The notes under the pieces are model-generated. The model was not told the origin of the DNA and ran no database searches. It saw nothing but the letters and a program-made list of their open reading frames with translations. The position numbers were made by a program, and so were the translations under genes. From Candidatus Norongarragalina meridionalis (GTDB lineage Archaea > Micrarchaeota > Micrarchaeia > Norongarragalinales > Norongarragalinaceae): a stretch of 64,000 nt of DNA. The DNA is taken from positions 1 through 64,000 of the forward strand of contig CABMDO010000020.1 of NCBI GenBank assembly GCA_902384935.1. Direction: 5' to 3'. Numbering within the stretch: the first letter of the stretch is position 1; each line of letters starts with the position of its first letter. This document shows positions 10,505-20,692 of this stretch, piece after piece.

Positions 10505-11374
10505 CTAGACCATCGGCCTCCTGCTGGCTACGAAGTTCATGAAGAACAGCTGGAATCCCACCAGGAACACCACGATGACGGGCAGTACGATGGACGGAAT
10601 CGCGACGCTCATGAAGGACGCGATGACGATGAGCATGGTGACGCCGAGGCTCGGAAGGATGACCGCCGCCATCATGTAAATCATGGTCCACGGCGAAAGC
10701 TCCTGCCCGTACTTGCGTATCTGGTCTATGCGTTCGCGCGTGAGGTCCGCGAGCATCTGTTCGATGACGCTTGCCACGTCCGAGCCCACTTTCAGCGCGT
10801 TGGAAATCTGCCAGAGGATTTTGCGGAACTGCGGCGAGGGATTCGCCACCGTGGCTTCGGAAAGCGCGTCGAGTTCGGGCACTCCGCTGTTCATCTTTTT
10901 GACGATTTTTCGGAACTCTTTCGATACTTCGCCGTAATCAACGGAAACGCTCGCCATCGCCTGGAACAGGGAGACTCCCGACTTGAGTTCGATGAGCAGC
11001 TGCCGCGTGGCGGGGATCATCTGGTTCTCGAGCGCGCGCATGCGCCGCGTGACGATGATTTGCGGATAGTAGATGATGGTCACGAACGACGCAACGGCGA
11101 CGAGCAGGCCGGACAGCACCGCGGCGACGACCAGGTTGATGTCGAACATGAACCCGAGCAGGAGCATGAAGAACGCCGCGCCGAGCATGTTGAACGCCGC
11201 GACTACGAACGCGATGGCGGCGTACTCGCGGGGCTGCAGGGTTATCTCCGCCTGGAGCAGCGTCTCGCGCATGCCCGGGAAGAAAGTGGAAAGGAAGTCG
11301 CCGATGTTCTTCAGGGTTTTCGAGAACGTCACGACGACTTTCGGCGGAAGGATGCTGAAAGGTATTACTAGCAT
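10505..11374 (-). CDS. tadC: Second TadC/GspF-type pilus assembly membrane protein
   Basis: 'RALENQMIPATRQLLIELKSGVSLFQAMASVSVDYGEVSKEF' T2SSF motif; adjacent to the first TadC. Confidence 0.88.
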   Translation of the reverse strand: MLVIPFSILPPKVVVTFSKTLKNIGDFLSTFFPGMRETLLQAEITLQPREYAAIAFVVAAFNMLGAAFFMLLLGFMFDINLVVAAVLSGLLVAVASFVTIIYYPQIIVTRRMRALENQMIPATRQLLIELKSGVSLFQAMASVSVDYGEVSKEFRKIVKKMNSGVPELDALSEATVANPSPQFRKILWQISNALKVGSDVASVIEQMLADLTRERIDQIRKYGQELSPWTMIYMMAAVILPSLGVTMLIVIASFMSVAIPSIVLPVIVVFLVGFQLFFMNFVASRRPMV

Positions 11375-11381
11375 CTGGTCG

Positions 11382-12875
11382 TCACTCCAGCATCTCGTCC
11401 AGGGGCTTCTTCTTGCGAACCGTAGTGAGAACGCGCTCCGGGTCGCGGTAGTACCAGCCTATAATCTTCCCCACCTCGTTGACGTTGTTGAGCCCCTTGG
11501 CGCGCACGTATTCGAGCACGGCACGCTTGTCCGCCATGTCGTCGGTGATTTCCTTTGACGTCATGCCGGTGTGCAGCGACAAATCCTCGATGAGGCGGTG
11601 CGGCTTTTCCACGGGGTGTATCTTGTCCGAGCGCGGATCCCACTTGTATATGACGTTCATGGAAACCGCCGCTTCCTTAGGCACTACTTCCGCGACCTCG
11701 TAGGTGCGGCGCATTCCCGTGCGGCGCTGGCGGTATTGCACCACTATCATGTGGAGCGCGCCGAGCATGCTTTCGGGAAGCTCTATCGGGGGGCTGATGA
11801 GGCGCTGGCGCACCTGCGCCGCGGTGTCCGCGTGCAGCGTCGCGTATACGGCGTGCCCCGTGTGCATGGCTTCGAACAGTACCTCGGCTTCCCGCTGCCT
11901 GCGCACCTCTCCCATGACTATCCTGTCGGGGCGCATACGCAGGGAGTTGACGATTAAGTCGAGCATCGTCACTTCGCCCTTTCCTTCGGGGTTCGCCTGG
12001 CGCGTCACCATGGGCGTCCAGTGCAGGAAGTCGGGCAGCTGCAACTCGCGCGTATCCTCGATGCTGATGAGGCGCTGGTTCGGCGGCGTGAAAGCGAGAA
12101 TCGAATTCAGGAACGACGTCTTTCCGGAAGCGGTTCCTCCCGCGACGAGAATGTTCATCTCATACTGCACGCCGAGCCACACCATGGCCGCCAGCTCGGA
12201 GTTTATCGTGTTGTTCTCCATGAGGCGTATGATGGTCCACGGGTCCTTCGCGAACTTCCTGATGGTGATGTTGTTCCCCTTGGTGGAAATCGGGAACAGT
12301 ATCGAATTCACCCGGTGCCCGGAAAGCAGGTGCGCGTCCATCAGCGGGTTCAGGTTCGTCACCTGCTTGCCGATGCGCCTGCCGATTATCGACGCGTAAT
12401 TGTGAATCTGCTCTTCCGTCGGTATCACTATGTTCGTCTTCAGCCATCCGTATTTCTTGTGGTACACCCAGACGGGCTCCCTCGAACAGTTTATGACTAT
12501 TTCCTCGAGATTCTCGTCGGAAAGCAGGAATTCTATTTCGCCGAGCCCGACCATGTCCTGCACGAGCCTTCCCACGATGACGTTCTCCTCCTCCTTGCTC
12601 AACCCGCTGAGCTCCTGCTGCACGAGCGCGTGGGCGCGCGCTATCAGCCGCTGTTTGATGTTCTCGGCTTCGCGGGGGTCGAGGATTTCCGAAATCTTGA
12701 TCTGGATGCTCTCGATGATTTTTTCCTTGAGATAATTCAGCGCGACGCTCGTCGCGTCCTTGATTTTAGTGTGGCGCAGTTCGTAATGGTTGACGTAATC
12801 CTTGTCCTCCTCGATGATGGCTATCTCTGCGGGTACGCTTTCGTTCACGACCGTGTAGGATTCGAGCGTCTTCAT
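11382..12875 (-). CDS. tadA: Type II/IV secretion ATPase (TadA/VirB11/GspE-like)
   Basis: Walker A 'GGTASGKTSFLNSIL', 'ISIEDTRELQLP', Walker B-like 'RPDRIVMGEVRRQREAEVLFEAMHTGH'. Confidence 0.96.
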   Translation of the reverse strand: MKTLESYTVVNESVPAEIAIIEEDKDYVNHYELRHTKIKDATSVALNYLKEKIIESIQIKISEILDPREAENIKQRLIARAHALVQQELSGLSKEEENVIVGRLVQDMVGLGEIEFLLSDENLEEIVINCSREPVWVYHKKYGWLKTNIVIPTEEQIHNYASIIGRRIGKQVTNLNPLMDAHLLSGHRVNSILFPISTKGNNITIRKFAKDPWTIIRLMENNTINSELAAMVWLGVQYEMNILVAGGTASGKTSFLNSILAFTPPNQRLISIEDTRELQLPDFLHWTPMVTRQANPEGKGEVTMLDLIVNSLRMRPDRIVMGEVRRQREAEVLFEAMHTGHAVYATLHADTAAQVRQRLISPPIELPESMLGALHMIVVQYRQRRTGMRRTYEVAEVVPKEAAVSMNVIYKWDPRSDKIHPVEKPHRLIEDLSLHTGMTSKEITDDMADKRAVLEYVRAKGLNNVNEVGKIIGWYYRDPERVLTTVRKKKPLDEMLE

Positions 12876-12879
12876 GATT

Positions 12880-13914
12880 TCATCTGCGCTTCTTCTTCGG
12901 CGCCGCGTGCCTGTGTTCCTGCTGCTTCGGTTCGGGCTTCACCGCCTTTTTCAGCACGAGCACCTGCTCCTTCGTCGCCTGTTCCTTCGTTCCGAACAGC
13001 GCGTCGAAGAACGACGGCTTCTTCTGCTCCATGATTATGAATCCCTTTTTCTCGGGCTTCGTCATCGCCATGTCGGGCACCTCCTTCTTTCCACGTGAAA
13101 GCAAAAGCGGCTGCGCCGCGGCGGGCTGCTGTTTCGCCGCGCCCAGGGAAAGCGTGAACGTTTGCGGCTTCGGCGACTGCTGTTTTTGGGATTGCGCCGC
13201 GGGCTGCTTCGCCTGCGGCATCGGCTGCTCGGCGGGCGACTCCGGCTTGCCGGAGATTATGTCCATCGCCTGCGGCGAGAAAAGGCGGTTCAGGAACGAG
13301 ATCGCGCGCTTGAACGCGTCGGCGCGTCCCGCCGACGGCGCCACCACTTCCTCGGCGCGGGTCGCGTGCAGCTTCTCGAGCCTGCGCCTGAACTCGTCCA
13401 CCTGCGTTCGCAACCCCGTCTCCCTGCTTTCGAGCCGCTGTATTTCCGCGCCGAAAGCGTCCAGCTGGCGGATAACCAGGTCGATTTCGTTGCGGACGAA
13501 ATTCAGCTCGCTCGCGGAATACGAATCGGTTTTCTCTATGTCCTGGAGCATCATCTCCGCCGCCTTCATGCGGCGCATGATGTCCTTCTCTATGAATTCG
13601 AGCAGGTTCTCGGACGTCATCACCTCGCGCTCCATCGCGCGGGTTTCCTCGAAAATCTTGTTCGCGCGCTGCTTGACGCCGGTCATCTTCTCCTTCGCTT
13701 CCTTCTCGGTAAGGAACGCCTTTTCGACGAGCGTGACGCCCGACAGCGTGTAGCGGACCTCCATCAGGTTGCTGTCCTCGAGAAGAAGCGCCAGCTTTTC
13801 CACCTGCAGGGGATTGAGCGCGAGCGCCTTCGCCGTCTCGTTCAAGCCGACGGAGCCCTTGGTGCGAACGTAGTCGTAAAGCCTGTCGATGACTGTTTCC
13901 AAGTCTTCCTTCAA
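12880..13914 (-). CDS. Winged-helix-like N-terminus plus coiled-coil protein encoded immediately upstream of tadA
   Basis: ORF 344 aa; N-terminal HTH-like 'GLNETAKALALNPLQVEKLALLLED', long coiled coil, Pro/Gln linker, basic tail; 4 bp from tadA start. Confidence 0.7.
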   Translation of the reverse strand: MKEDLETVIDRLYDYVRTKGSVGLNETAKALALNPLQVEKLALLLEDSNLMEVRYTLSGVTLVEKAFLTEKEAKEKMTGVKQRANKIFEETRAMEREVMTSENLLEFIEKDIMRRMKAAEMMLQDIEKTDSYSASELNFVRNEIDLVIRQLDAFGAEIQRLESRETGLRTQVDEFRRRLEKLHATRAEEVVAPSAGRADAFKRAISFLNRLFSPQAMDIISGKPESPAEQPMPQAKQPAAQSQKQQSPKPQTFTLSLGAAKQQPAAAQPLLLSRGKKEVPDMAMTKPEKKGFIIMEQKKPSFFDALFGTKEQATKEQVLVLKKAVKPEPKQQEHRHAAPKKKRR

Positions 13915-13978
13915 GTAGTATCCCCCGCGAAACTAGAACTGCACGCTCTTTAAAAAGATTGATTATTTACAGAGTATT

Positions 13979-14653
13979 GTGAAAACAAAGGTCGCGCTGC
14001 TGATGCTGGCGGTTATCTGCGCCTATTGCTTCGCCGCGATGGACAATTGCCCGGGCGTTTACAATCCCGACCAGAGGGATTCGGACGGCGACGGACTCGG
14101 CGATGCGTGCGACAACTGCCCGTACGTCGCGAACGCGGATCAGCTTGATTTGAATCACAACGGCATAGGCGACGTGTGCGAGCTCGCGGGACCGACGCCG
14201 AATCCGAGCGGCACGCCCACACCGAGCGGAACTCCTTCGGAAAATCCGTCGGCGTCGCCGGGCGCTCCGAACCCAAGCGAAAACCCTTCCGCGAATCCTT
14301 CTGAAAATCCGAACGCGAATCCGTCATTGGGCGCTTCTCCCGCGGCTTCGGGAAATCCCGCAGCCTCGGCAACCGCGGAGCCGGACAACCTCGTCGGGGG
14401 CAAGGGTCCCGGGAATGACGATGGAAATGGAACCGCGGGGAACGGAACCGCCGCCGCGGACGCCACTTCCAACAGCAAAGGAAAGGAATATTGGGGCGGC
14501 GACACGAACGTGGCGGGCGCGCACGTGCAACTCCCTCGGCTCAGCAAGGATTCGTGGCTCGCGCTTATCGCCCTGTTAATCGCCGCGGCGGCAATCCTGT
14601 TTTTCCTGCGCCGCGTTCAGAAATCAACCGACGAGTCCGACTCCGAACTCTGA
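13979..14653 (+). CDS. Secreted thrombospondin type-3 repeat (Ca-binding) protein with Pro/Ser/Asn stalk and C-terminal TM anchor
   Basis: Signal peptide; '[47 protein letters not shown]'; [19 protein letters not shown] low-complexity stalk; terminal TM followed by '[14 protein letters not shown]'. Confidence 0.85.
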   Translation: MKTKVALLMLAVICAYCFAAMDNCPGVYNPDQRDSDGDGLGDACDNCPYVANADQLDLNHNGIGDVCELAGPTPNPSGTPTPSGTPSENPSASPGAPNPSENPSANPSENPNANPSLGASPAASGNPAASATAEPDNLVGGKGPGNDDGNGTAGNGTAAADATSNSKGKEYWGGDTNVAGAHVQLPRLSKDSWLALIALLIAAAAILFFLRRVQKSTDESDSEL

Positions 14654-15580
14654 CGCGCTCACGTTGTCCAGAATCAGCAGCGGATAGGCCGAGCCCTCCA
14701 CGCGCCAACCCGCCGGCGTAGTCGCGTTGAAATACAGGTAATCCACGACGGTTGAATTTTCCTCTATGTCCACGCCCTGCGCGAGCAATTGCGACAAATC
14801 GACGAGCGATTCCATGCCCGCGACGCGCGCAGTCATCGACGCGTAGCGCGTTGAAAGCAGGGGGTTGCCCTCGAGCCTGTCGAGGAACGACGCGCCTTGG
14901 GAGGACGGAAGGTATTCGCGCTGGTTGAAGAAGTCGTCCAGCGCGTCCACGCCGTACACGCCGGTGGAATTCTCGGCGATGACGCGGTCGACGAGCCCGT
15001 TGGTGTTGAGCGGATAGAGCGGATCCTCTATTCCGTCGAAACCCACGAGCGCCTCGGCGGAAAGCGAGCGCGTGAGGTTCATCTGGTACGCGTCGGAGCG
15101 CGCCTTGAGCGACATGTTCGCCGAAAACAGCAGGTGGAAGGAATCGTACGGGAATACGGTGACGTTCGTGACGGTCGCCGTGACGTTCAACCCGTAGGCG
15201 CCGCCCTTGGACTCCAGGCGCGACGTCCATTCGGACAGGGAATTGTTGGACATGAGCGCCGACGGGATTTCGTAATACGTCCCGTTCCACGCGAGTTCGC
15301 GCACGCGCAGTTGCGCGTCATCCGCCGCGATTCCCGAGGAAACTATGTGATTCACCGCCGCGGTGAGCGACGTCCTTCCCGCTATGGAAAGCGCGCGGGG
15401 GAAATCGAGCTCGATGGATTCCGCGAAGTTGGACGTCTCGCGTCCCACCACCTCCGTCACGGCGCTTGCGCCCGATTCCTGCGCGTGCATAGCGGAATAA
15501 AGCGCGAACGCGGATATCGGAAGAAGGAGCGCGAGCGCCATCAGCGAATAAAAAATGCCGCGTCTGCGCATTACGTCCAT
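14624..15580 (-). CDS. Pilin-like/exported protein with N-terminal TM helix
   Basis: [35 protein letters not shown]-terminus; overlaps the upstream vWA gene (15571). Confidence 0.75.
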   Translation of the reverse strand: MDVMRRRGIFYSLMALALLLPISAFALYSAMHAQESGASAVTEVVGRETSNFAESIELDFPRALSIAGRTSLTAAVNHIVSSGIAADDAQLRVRELAWNGTYYEIPSALMSNNSLSEWTSRLESKGGAYGLNVTATVTNVTVFPYDSFHLLFSANMSLKARSDAYQMNLTRSLSAEALVGFDGIEDPLYPLNTNGLVDRVIAENSTGVYGVDALDDFFNQREYLPSSQGASFLDRLEGNPLLSTRYASMTARVAGMESLVDLSQLLAQGVDIEENSTVVDYLYFNATTPAGWRVEGSAYPLLILDNVSASEFGVGLVG

Positions 15581-18500
15581 ACCATTACCTCAACCTCGCT
15601 CGGCCCCCACAAGAAGGGGATGCCCTGTCCCGTGACCGCGCTGGAACCCACCTCGGAATCGAGCTGCACGTCGACGGGATTGTCTATTGAACCCGCCGGA
15701 CCGTGGTCCGTAGGCTCCGTATAGATGTTCAGCTGCGTGAGCAGCCGCTGGAGCGCGTCGTCAACCGCGTTGTTCGACGTGTCGAGCTGGTCAACGGTTA
15801 CGTAGTCCGCGCCTGCGGAAGGCAAATCCGCGCCTATTGTCACGTTCACGTACCCGTCCGGCGCGCTGTCGTAATCCAGGTCGTAGTAAATGGTGGCGTT
15901 CCGCGCCCTGCATTCGATGAAAACTCCGGAATAATTCACCGCCGCCCTTATCCTGCCCTCATATATGGCACGGTTCTTCTGCGAACACGTCGCGCTCTGG
16001 TTTCCCGGCGAACTCTGCAGCCGCACGTCGAGATAGTTGTGCTCGCCGCTGCGCAGGAGCGAATGATTAAGTGAAACGAAGAACGGGTCGCCGGTGTCGA
16101 TGAACGTGGAACCGTTGTAAACCGAGAGATTGAACACGTTCAGCCAGTCGTACGCGGAATTCTTCAGCGTCACGTTCGCCGTCCATTCCGCGGATGAGAA
16201 CGACGTCACCCTCGCCGAATCTATCCGCATCTGCAAAGGCACGTAGAGATCGCCCTGGCACGAGGCGAAGTAGGGCGTCTCGCGCTGTATCTCGAGTTCC
16301 TGGTATTCGTATTCGGGCACCGACGGCACGTAATGGAATTCCAGATAGGAGTCGGGGAAAAGCGTGCTGTTTATCGAGCCGCTGAGCGTCATTATCTGCG
16401 ACGCGTTGCTCGCCTGGACTATTGTCCGCGCGAGGCTGCGGTAGAAGTCGGCGAGTTCGCTCGCGTTCGAGGACGCGAAATACAAGCCCTGCCCGCATTG
16501 GGCGACGGCGTAGAGCGTGTTGTTGGCGAAATTGCAGGAAGCGACGGGCCCGAACCCGACGGCGTGCGCAGTGGCGTTCAAATCGTTCTTCGCCCTGCAC
16601 GAACTGTAGTTGGAATTGCGCGACGGGCAGGACGTCGCCGTAGCGCAGGAGTCGCTGTCCGAGCACGACGAACCCGCCGAATAGTTGCCGTTGTCGCACT
16701 GGTACTGCCATTCCTCCGTCCAGGAAACTCCGTTCCACGAAAGAATCTCACCGCCGCTCGTCACCGCCTTTGCGAAGGAACCGTTGACGAACGAGACGCC
16801 GCGTATCGCCGACGTCGTCGGGCTCGCCTGCGCCACCCACGCGCCGCCGAGCCACCTGTAAATCCCGCCGGACGAGCCAACCGCGAAAGCGAGCGAGCCG
16901 TTCCAAACATCCACCGCATAGAAGGTGTTGCTTCCCGTGTCTGTTTGCTCGCTCCAGGAACCGCCGAGCCATCTGTAAATCTTTCCGCTGTCGCCGACTG
17001 CGAAGGCGAGCGTGCCGTTGTATGCCTTCACGGCGTAGAAGGTGTTGCTTCCCGTGTCTGTTTGCTCGCTCCAGGAACCGCCGAGCCAGCGCTCGATTTT
17101 TCCGGAATCGCCCACGGCGAAGGCGAGCGTGCCGTTGTAAACCGAAGTGCCGTACCACGTCGTGCTGCCGGTATCCGTCTGTTCGCTCCATGAGCCGCCG
17201 AGCCACCTGTTTATCTTGCCCGACGCGCCGACGGAGAATGCGAGAGTGCTGTTGTAAGTCGAAACCGCGTATATGGAGCTGCTGCCCATGTCGATATCCT
17301 GCAGCCACGAAGCGCCGAGCCACTCGTAAATCTTCCCGCTTTCGCCTACGGAAAACGCGTTTAACGGAAGACGTGCGGAAACGCCGTACAAATCGTAGGA
17401 GGTGGAGGGCGGCGCCATGTAGTTCCACGTGCCGTTCCATCCGTATATCATGCCGTTCACGCCAGTAGCGAAACCTAGCGTCTCGTTATACATCGAAACC
17501 GCGCGGAAATCCGCGCTGCACGTCGGCGTGCAGCGCACGTTCGGCACTCCGTCGCTCATGACGACGATGAAGCGCGTCCTGTTCGCGCCGCTCTGCGCCG
17601 CGAGTATGTCGTAAGCCTTGTTGATGGCGCAGCATATGCAGGTGGAGTCGGTGGGCTCATAGTCGTCTATGACGGATTTGAGGTAGTTGGAATTGTTGGT
17701 CAGTTCCGTGTAGTTGGTTATTCCAGTTGAGAAGGAAACGAGCGCGACTTTGTTGCCCACGCCCTCCATGACGGCGTCGACGAAGTCCCTGTCAACGCAT
17801 CTCGCAACGCTCATGCGCTGGCTGTTGCCGCTCGTGTAAAGGGCGGTGTCGTTGCACGTGCGCGTCCGGTTTACTCCGAACGTGCTGTCCGAATCCATGC
17901 GCCAGTCCATGCTTCCGGAAACGTCGGTGATGAGCACCACGTCCGCGTTCCCGTATCCGCCGGTGACGTTTGCCACCACCTTCAGCCGCACGGGAACGTT
18001 TTTCTGGCTGAGTTCCGCGTAGTTCGGGAAAGCGGCGGAGAAGTTCGCGTTCGGTATGTCGACGGTTTGCGTCTCGTTCGTGCCGTTCCACGACATAAGC
18101 GTCTTGTTTCCCACGAACAGCAGCGTCGTGTAGTTGTTGAGGAAGCGCAGGTGCGCGGACGCGAGCGTGACAGTGCCCGGAACGTAGAACGACGAGTACG
18201 TGTTTATCAGCCCGTCGATTCCCGGAAGGTATTCCGTGAGAACGGTCTGCGGCGGGGGGGTCATTATGCTGGTGTTGTACGTCACCGCGACGAATCCGCC
18301 GCCCGCGTATTTCTGCCCGAGCACGCTGCCCGTGAAGTTGATGGAGAAGTTGTTGTCGCTGCCGTTCGCGATTGCCGCGAGGCAGACGGCGTCGTAAACG
18401 GTCCACGAATCTACCGAATAGTTTCCGGGAGTTTTCGTGAACGTGCCGCAAGGAGCGCCGTTGGCGTACAGCGAAAGGTTGTCGCCGGCGTTGATTTCGA

Positions 18501-19125
18501 GCACGACGTTTTCTACCTGCGCGTCCGCCGGCACGCCCCTCACAACTGCAGTAATGTTGCCCTCTCCAGTGAATCCGCCGAAGAACGCGTACGCCTTTTC
18601 GTGTTTGCCGCGTATGCGCTCGACGAACGCGCGCGCGACGCATCCCGTGCTCGGCAGTTCCGCTGCCACGCCCGAAACGAGCCGCCTGCTCACCGCGAGC
18701 GAGTGATTCACCGACGGTTCCGTCGTGTTGTAGATGATGTCATCCTCGATGCGCACCGCCCACTGCACGCCCTCGGGCATTATCGGCGACAGAACTGCGC
18801 GCGAAAGATTGCCCGCTGCGGAGAAGTTTCCGGAATTGTTCGCTGCCCAGAAGCCCCCGAGAACCTCGAGCACGCTCTTGTTCAAATCATCGGAAGAAAG
18901 CGCGCCATCCATGAACAGCGCGTCGACGCCGGGCTCGTGCCTCACGTCGTACACGCGCATCTTCGCGAGAACGCTCACCGCGTCCTGCGCAACCGCGTGC
19001 ACGCCGACGTTCTCCACCATCGGCGAGACGAACGAGCCGCGCATCAGCGCGAACGCGCCGAGCGCTATCGTCAGTATAAGGAACGCCGCAAGCGCGTCGA
19101 CGCTGAAGACAATTGCCCTACGCAT
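15571..19125 (-). CDS. Exported vWA-domain protein with an internal ~7 x 39-aa repeat (predicted beta-propeller)
   Basis: N-terminal pilin-like helix 'VFSVDALAAFLILTIALGAFALMRG'; MIDAS 'VVLITDVSGSMD'; repeats 'YNGTLAFAVGDSGKIYRWLGGSWSEQTDTGS'. Confidence 0.9.
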   Translation of the reverse strand: MRRAIVFSVDALAAFLILTIALGAFALMRGSFVSPMVENVGVHAVAQDAVSVLAKMRVYDVRHEPGVDALFMDGALSSDDLNKSVLEVLGGFWAANNSGNFSAAGNLSRAVLSPIMPEGVQWAVRIEDDIIYNTTEPSVNHSLAVSRRLVSGVAAELPSTGCVARAFVERIRGKHEKAYAFFGGFTGEGNITAVVRGVPADAQVENVVLEINAGDNLSLYANGAPCGTFTKTPGNYSVDSWTVYDAVCLAAIANGSDNNFSINFTGSVLGQKYAGGGFVAVTYNTSIMTPPPQTVLTEYLPGIDGLINTYSSFYVPGTVTLASAHLRFLNNYTTLLFVGNKTLMSWNGTNETQTVDIPNANFSAAFPNYAELSQKNVPVRLKVVANVTGGYGNADVVLITDVSGSMDWRMDSDSTFGVNRTRTCNDTALYTSGNSQRMSVARCVDRDFVDAVMEGVGNKVALVSFSTGITNYTELTNNSNYLKSVIDDYEPTDSTCICCAINKAYDILAAQSGANRTRFIVVMSDGVPNVRCTPTCSADFRAVSMYNETLGFATGVNGMIYGWNGTWNYMAPPSTSYDLYGVSARLPLNAFSVGESGKIYEWLGASWLQDIDMGSSSIYAVSTYNSTLAFSVGASGKINRWLGGSWSEQTDTGSTTWYGTSVYNGTLAFAVGDSGKIERWLGGSWSEQTDTGSNTFYAVKAYNGTLAFAVGDSGKIYRWLGGSWSEQTDTGSNTFYAVDVWNGSLAFAVGSSGGIYRWLGGAWVAQASPTTSAIRGVSFVNGSFAKAVTSGGEILSWNGVSWTEEWQYQCDNGNYSAGSSCSDSDSCATATSCPSRNSNYSSCRAKNDLNATAHAVGFGPVASCNFANNTLYAVAQCGQGLYFASSNASELADFYRSLARTIVQASNASQIMTLSGSINSTLFPDSYLEFHYVPSVPEYEYQELEIQRETPYFASCQGDLYVPLQMRIDSARVTSFSSAEWTANVTLKNSAYDWLNVFNLSVYNGSTFIDTGDPFFVSLNHSLLRSGEHNYLDVRLQSSPGNQSATCSQKNRAIYEGRIRAAVNYSGVFIECRARNATIYYDLDYDSAPDGYVNVTIGADLPSAGADYVTVDQLDTSNNAVDDALQRLLTQLNIYTEPTDHGPAGSIDNPVDVQLDSEVGSSAVTGQGIPFLWGPSEVEVMVWT
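16715..17510 (-). repeat. Coding tandem repeat, about 7 units of ~117 bp (39 aa), within the vWA gene
   Basis: Units start FRAVSMYNETLGF / GVSARLPLNAF / AVSTYNSTLAF / GTSVYNGTLAF / AVKAYNGTLAF / AVDVWNGSLAF / GVSFVNGSFAK; central units almost identical at nucleotide level. Confidence 0.85.
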
Positions 19126-20266
19126 TCGATCCCCACACCAGAATCTCGAAAAGCGCGGGCTGCCTGAAATCCCCTTCTATGAGGCACGGCCTGCGCGTGA
19201 CGAAAACATTCGCGTCCCCTGACGGCTGGTTGCCGAACGCCAGCGGGAACCCTCTGAGATTCAGCGACTGCGAAGCCGGCACCCCTCCGAACGAGGCGTC
19301 CGCATCCGCCACGTAGTATATTACGCCGTTGCCGTACTCCCACGCGCCGATTAGCGCCACCGACGCGTTAACCGAATCCGACACGTGCACGCGCATCGGA
19401 GCCTCGCCCCGGCTTTCGTTGGAATAGAACCCCTCCCTGGCGGACGCGAATAAAACAGGAGCGCCCGTCGACGCGCCGTATATCAGAAAGCCGTTTTCCG
19501 CGAGCACGCCGATTCTATCAACTCCGTACGTTTGGTAACTCACGGAGAAGTTGTCGCCCAGCAAACCCGCGCATCGCCCCTCGCAAAGCAGCAGTCCGCC
19601 GTCGGAAACGAAGTCCTGAAGCGCGGAAATATTCACCGCGTCGTTCGAAAGCGCGGCGTCCTCCACTATTATCGAATAATACGCGTCCCTGTTTTCGAGA
19701 ACTTCGTCGAACGACGCGCCGTCGTAATGCTGGCGCGAATCCAGCCATTCGGGAGGCACGGCGCCGTTCCAATAATAATCCCACGCCATGCCCTGCAAAT
19801 ACGGCGGGATGTCGACGTCGCCCGTTGAAAAGTACGCAATCGGTTCGCGCAGGATTCCCGAACGCAGCGTGGTGCCGTTGCGCGTTATGTTCAGCGACGC
19901 GTTGAGCCTGCCCACTCCCGCCAGCCAACTAACATCCTGCGATTGCACGTCGCGAAGCCTGATGAGTTTCGTAAGGTTCAGCACGAACGGCTCGTCCGCG
20001 AGCCCGAGCGATTCAACCGAAGCGTTAGTCCAGTCAACCGGCGTTCCGGGGGAGCGCAGAAGCGAATCCGCCGCAGCGGAGGATATCGCCGCCAGCGACG
20101 TGCGCATCGACGAGCCCTGCGCGTCGCGCTGCATGTCCGAAAGCATCGACGACGACAGCACGAACACGGAAAAGAAAACCGCCGCGCTTACGATGAGGTC
20201 CGCCGCGAACGCCTGTCCTCTGCTCGATGCACGCAGCGGCGTGCATCGTACAAACCGCTTACTCAA
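19118..20266 (-). CDS. Exported pilin-like protein of the pilus-associated set
   Basis: 'SSRGQAFAADLIVSAAVFFSVFVLSSSML' hydrophobic N-terminal helix; overlaps flanking genes. Confidence 0.75.
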   Translation of the reverse strand: MSKRFVRCTPLRASSRGQAFAADLIVSAAVFFSVFVLSSSMLSDMQRDAQGSSMRTSLAAISSAAADSLLRSPGTPVDWTNASVESLGLADEPFVLNLTKLIRLRDVQSQDVSWLAGVGRLNASLNITRNGTTLRSGILREPIAYFSTGDVDIPPYLQGMAWDYYWNGAVPPEWLDSRQHYDGASFDEVLENRDAYYSIIVEDAALSNDAVNISALQDFVSDGGLLLCEGRCAGLLGDNFSVSYQTYGVDRIGVLAENGFLIYGASTGAPVLFASAREGFYSNESRGEAPMRVHVSDSVNASVALIGAWEYGNGVIYYVADADASFGGVPASQSLNLRGFPLAFGNQPSGDANVFVTRRPCLIEGDFRQPALFEILVWGSNA

Positions 20267-20681
20267 ACGTGATGACGCCTCCCACGTTTTTTACGATGAC
20301 GTCCGCGCCCGGCACGAGCGCGGATTCGCCTGCAAAGGACGACGGCAGCAGCACCGCGGAGCAGGCGCCGCCGTTCCACCGCACCACCAGGCTGCGCTCC
20401 TGCGAAAGATACGACTTGTCTATTTCGTAGACGAACGAGCCGAGGAGCATCTGGGGGAGCGAGAATCTGCGGGCGTAACCGTCGCCTATCGCGTTCGCCG
20501 CGTTTATCTCGCTGCGCAGCTGGTAGCACACGGATTCGCCCGAGTAACCGAGCTGCTCCCGCTCGACGTCGTTGCGCCGCTGCCACGACGCCATCGTAAC
20601 GAGCAGCAGGAACAGCGCGAGCATTCCCGCGAGCGCGAAGAACTCCAGCGCCACCTGCGCTTTTTTGCCTATACTCCCCAC
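20259..20681 (-). CDS. Class III-signal-like small pilin/pseudopilin
   Basis: 'MGSIGKKAQVALEFFALAGMLALFLLLVTMAS' prepilin-like N-terminus. Confidence 0.75.
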   Translation of the reverse strand: MGSIGKKAQVALEFFALAGMLALFLLLVTMASWQRRNDVEREQLGYSGESVCYQLRSEINAANAIGDGYARRFSLPQMLLGSFVYEIDKSYLSQERSLVVRWNGGACSAVLLPSSFAGESALVPGADVIVKNVGGVITFE

Positions 20682-20692
20682 CTCTGCCTCAG

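Noticed and set aside
9902-11371. Plus-strand 489-aa ORF opposite the TadC genes (also 18067..19167 + and 12021..13034 +)
   Set aside because: Composition (His/Arg/Glu/Asp-rich) typical of antisense shadow of GC-rich genes; the opposite strand carries clear Tad/vWA proteins.
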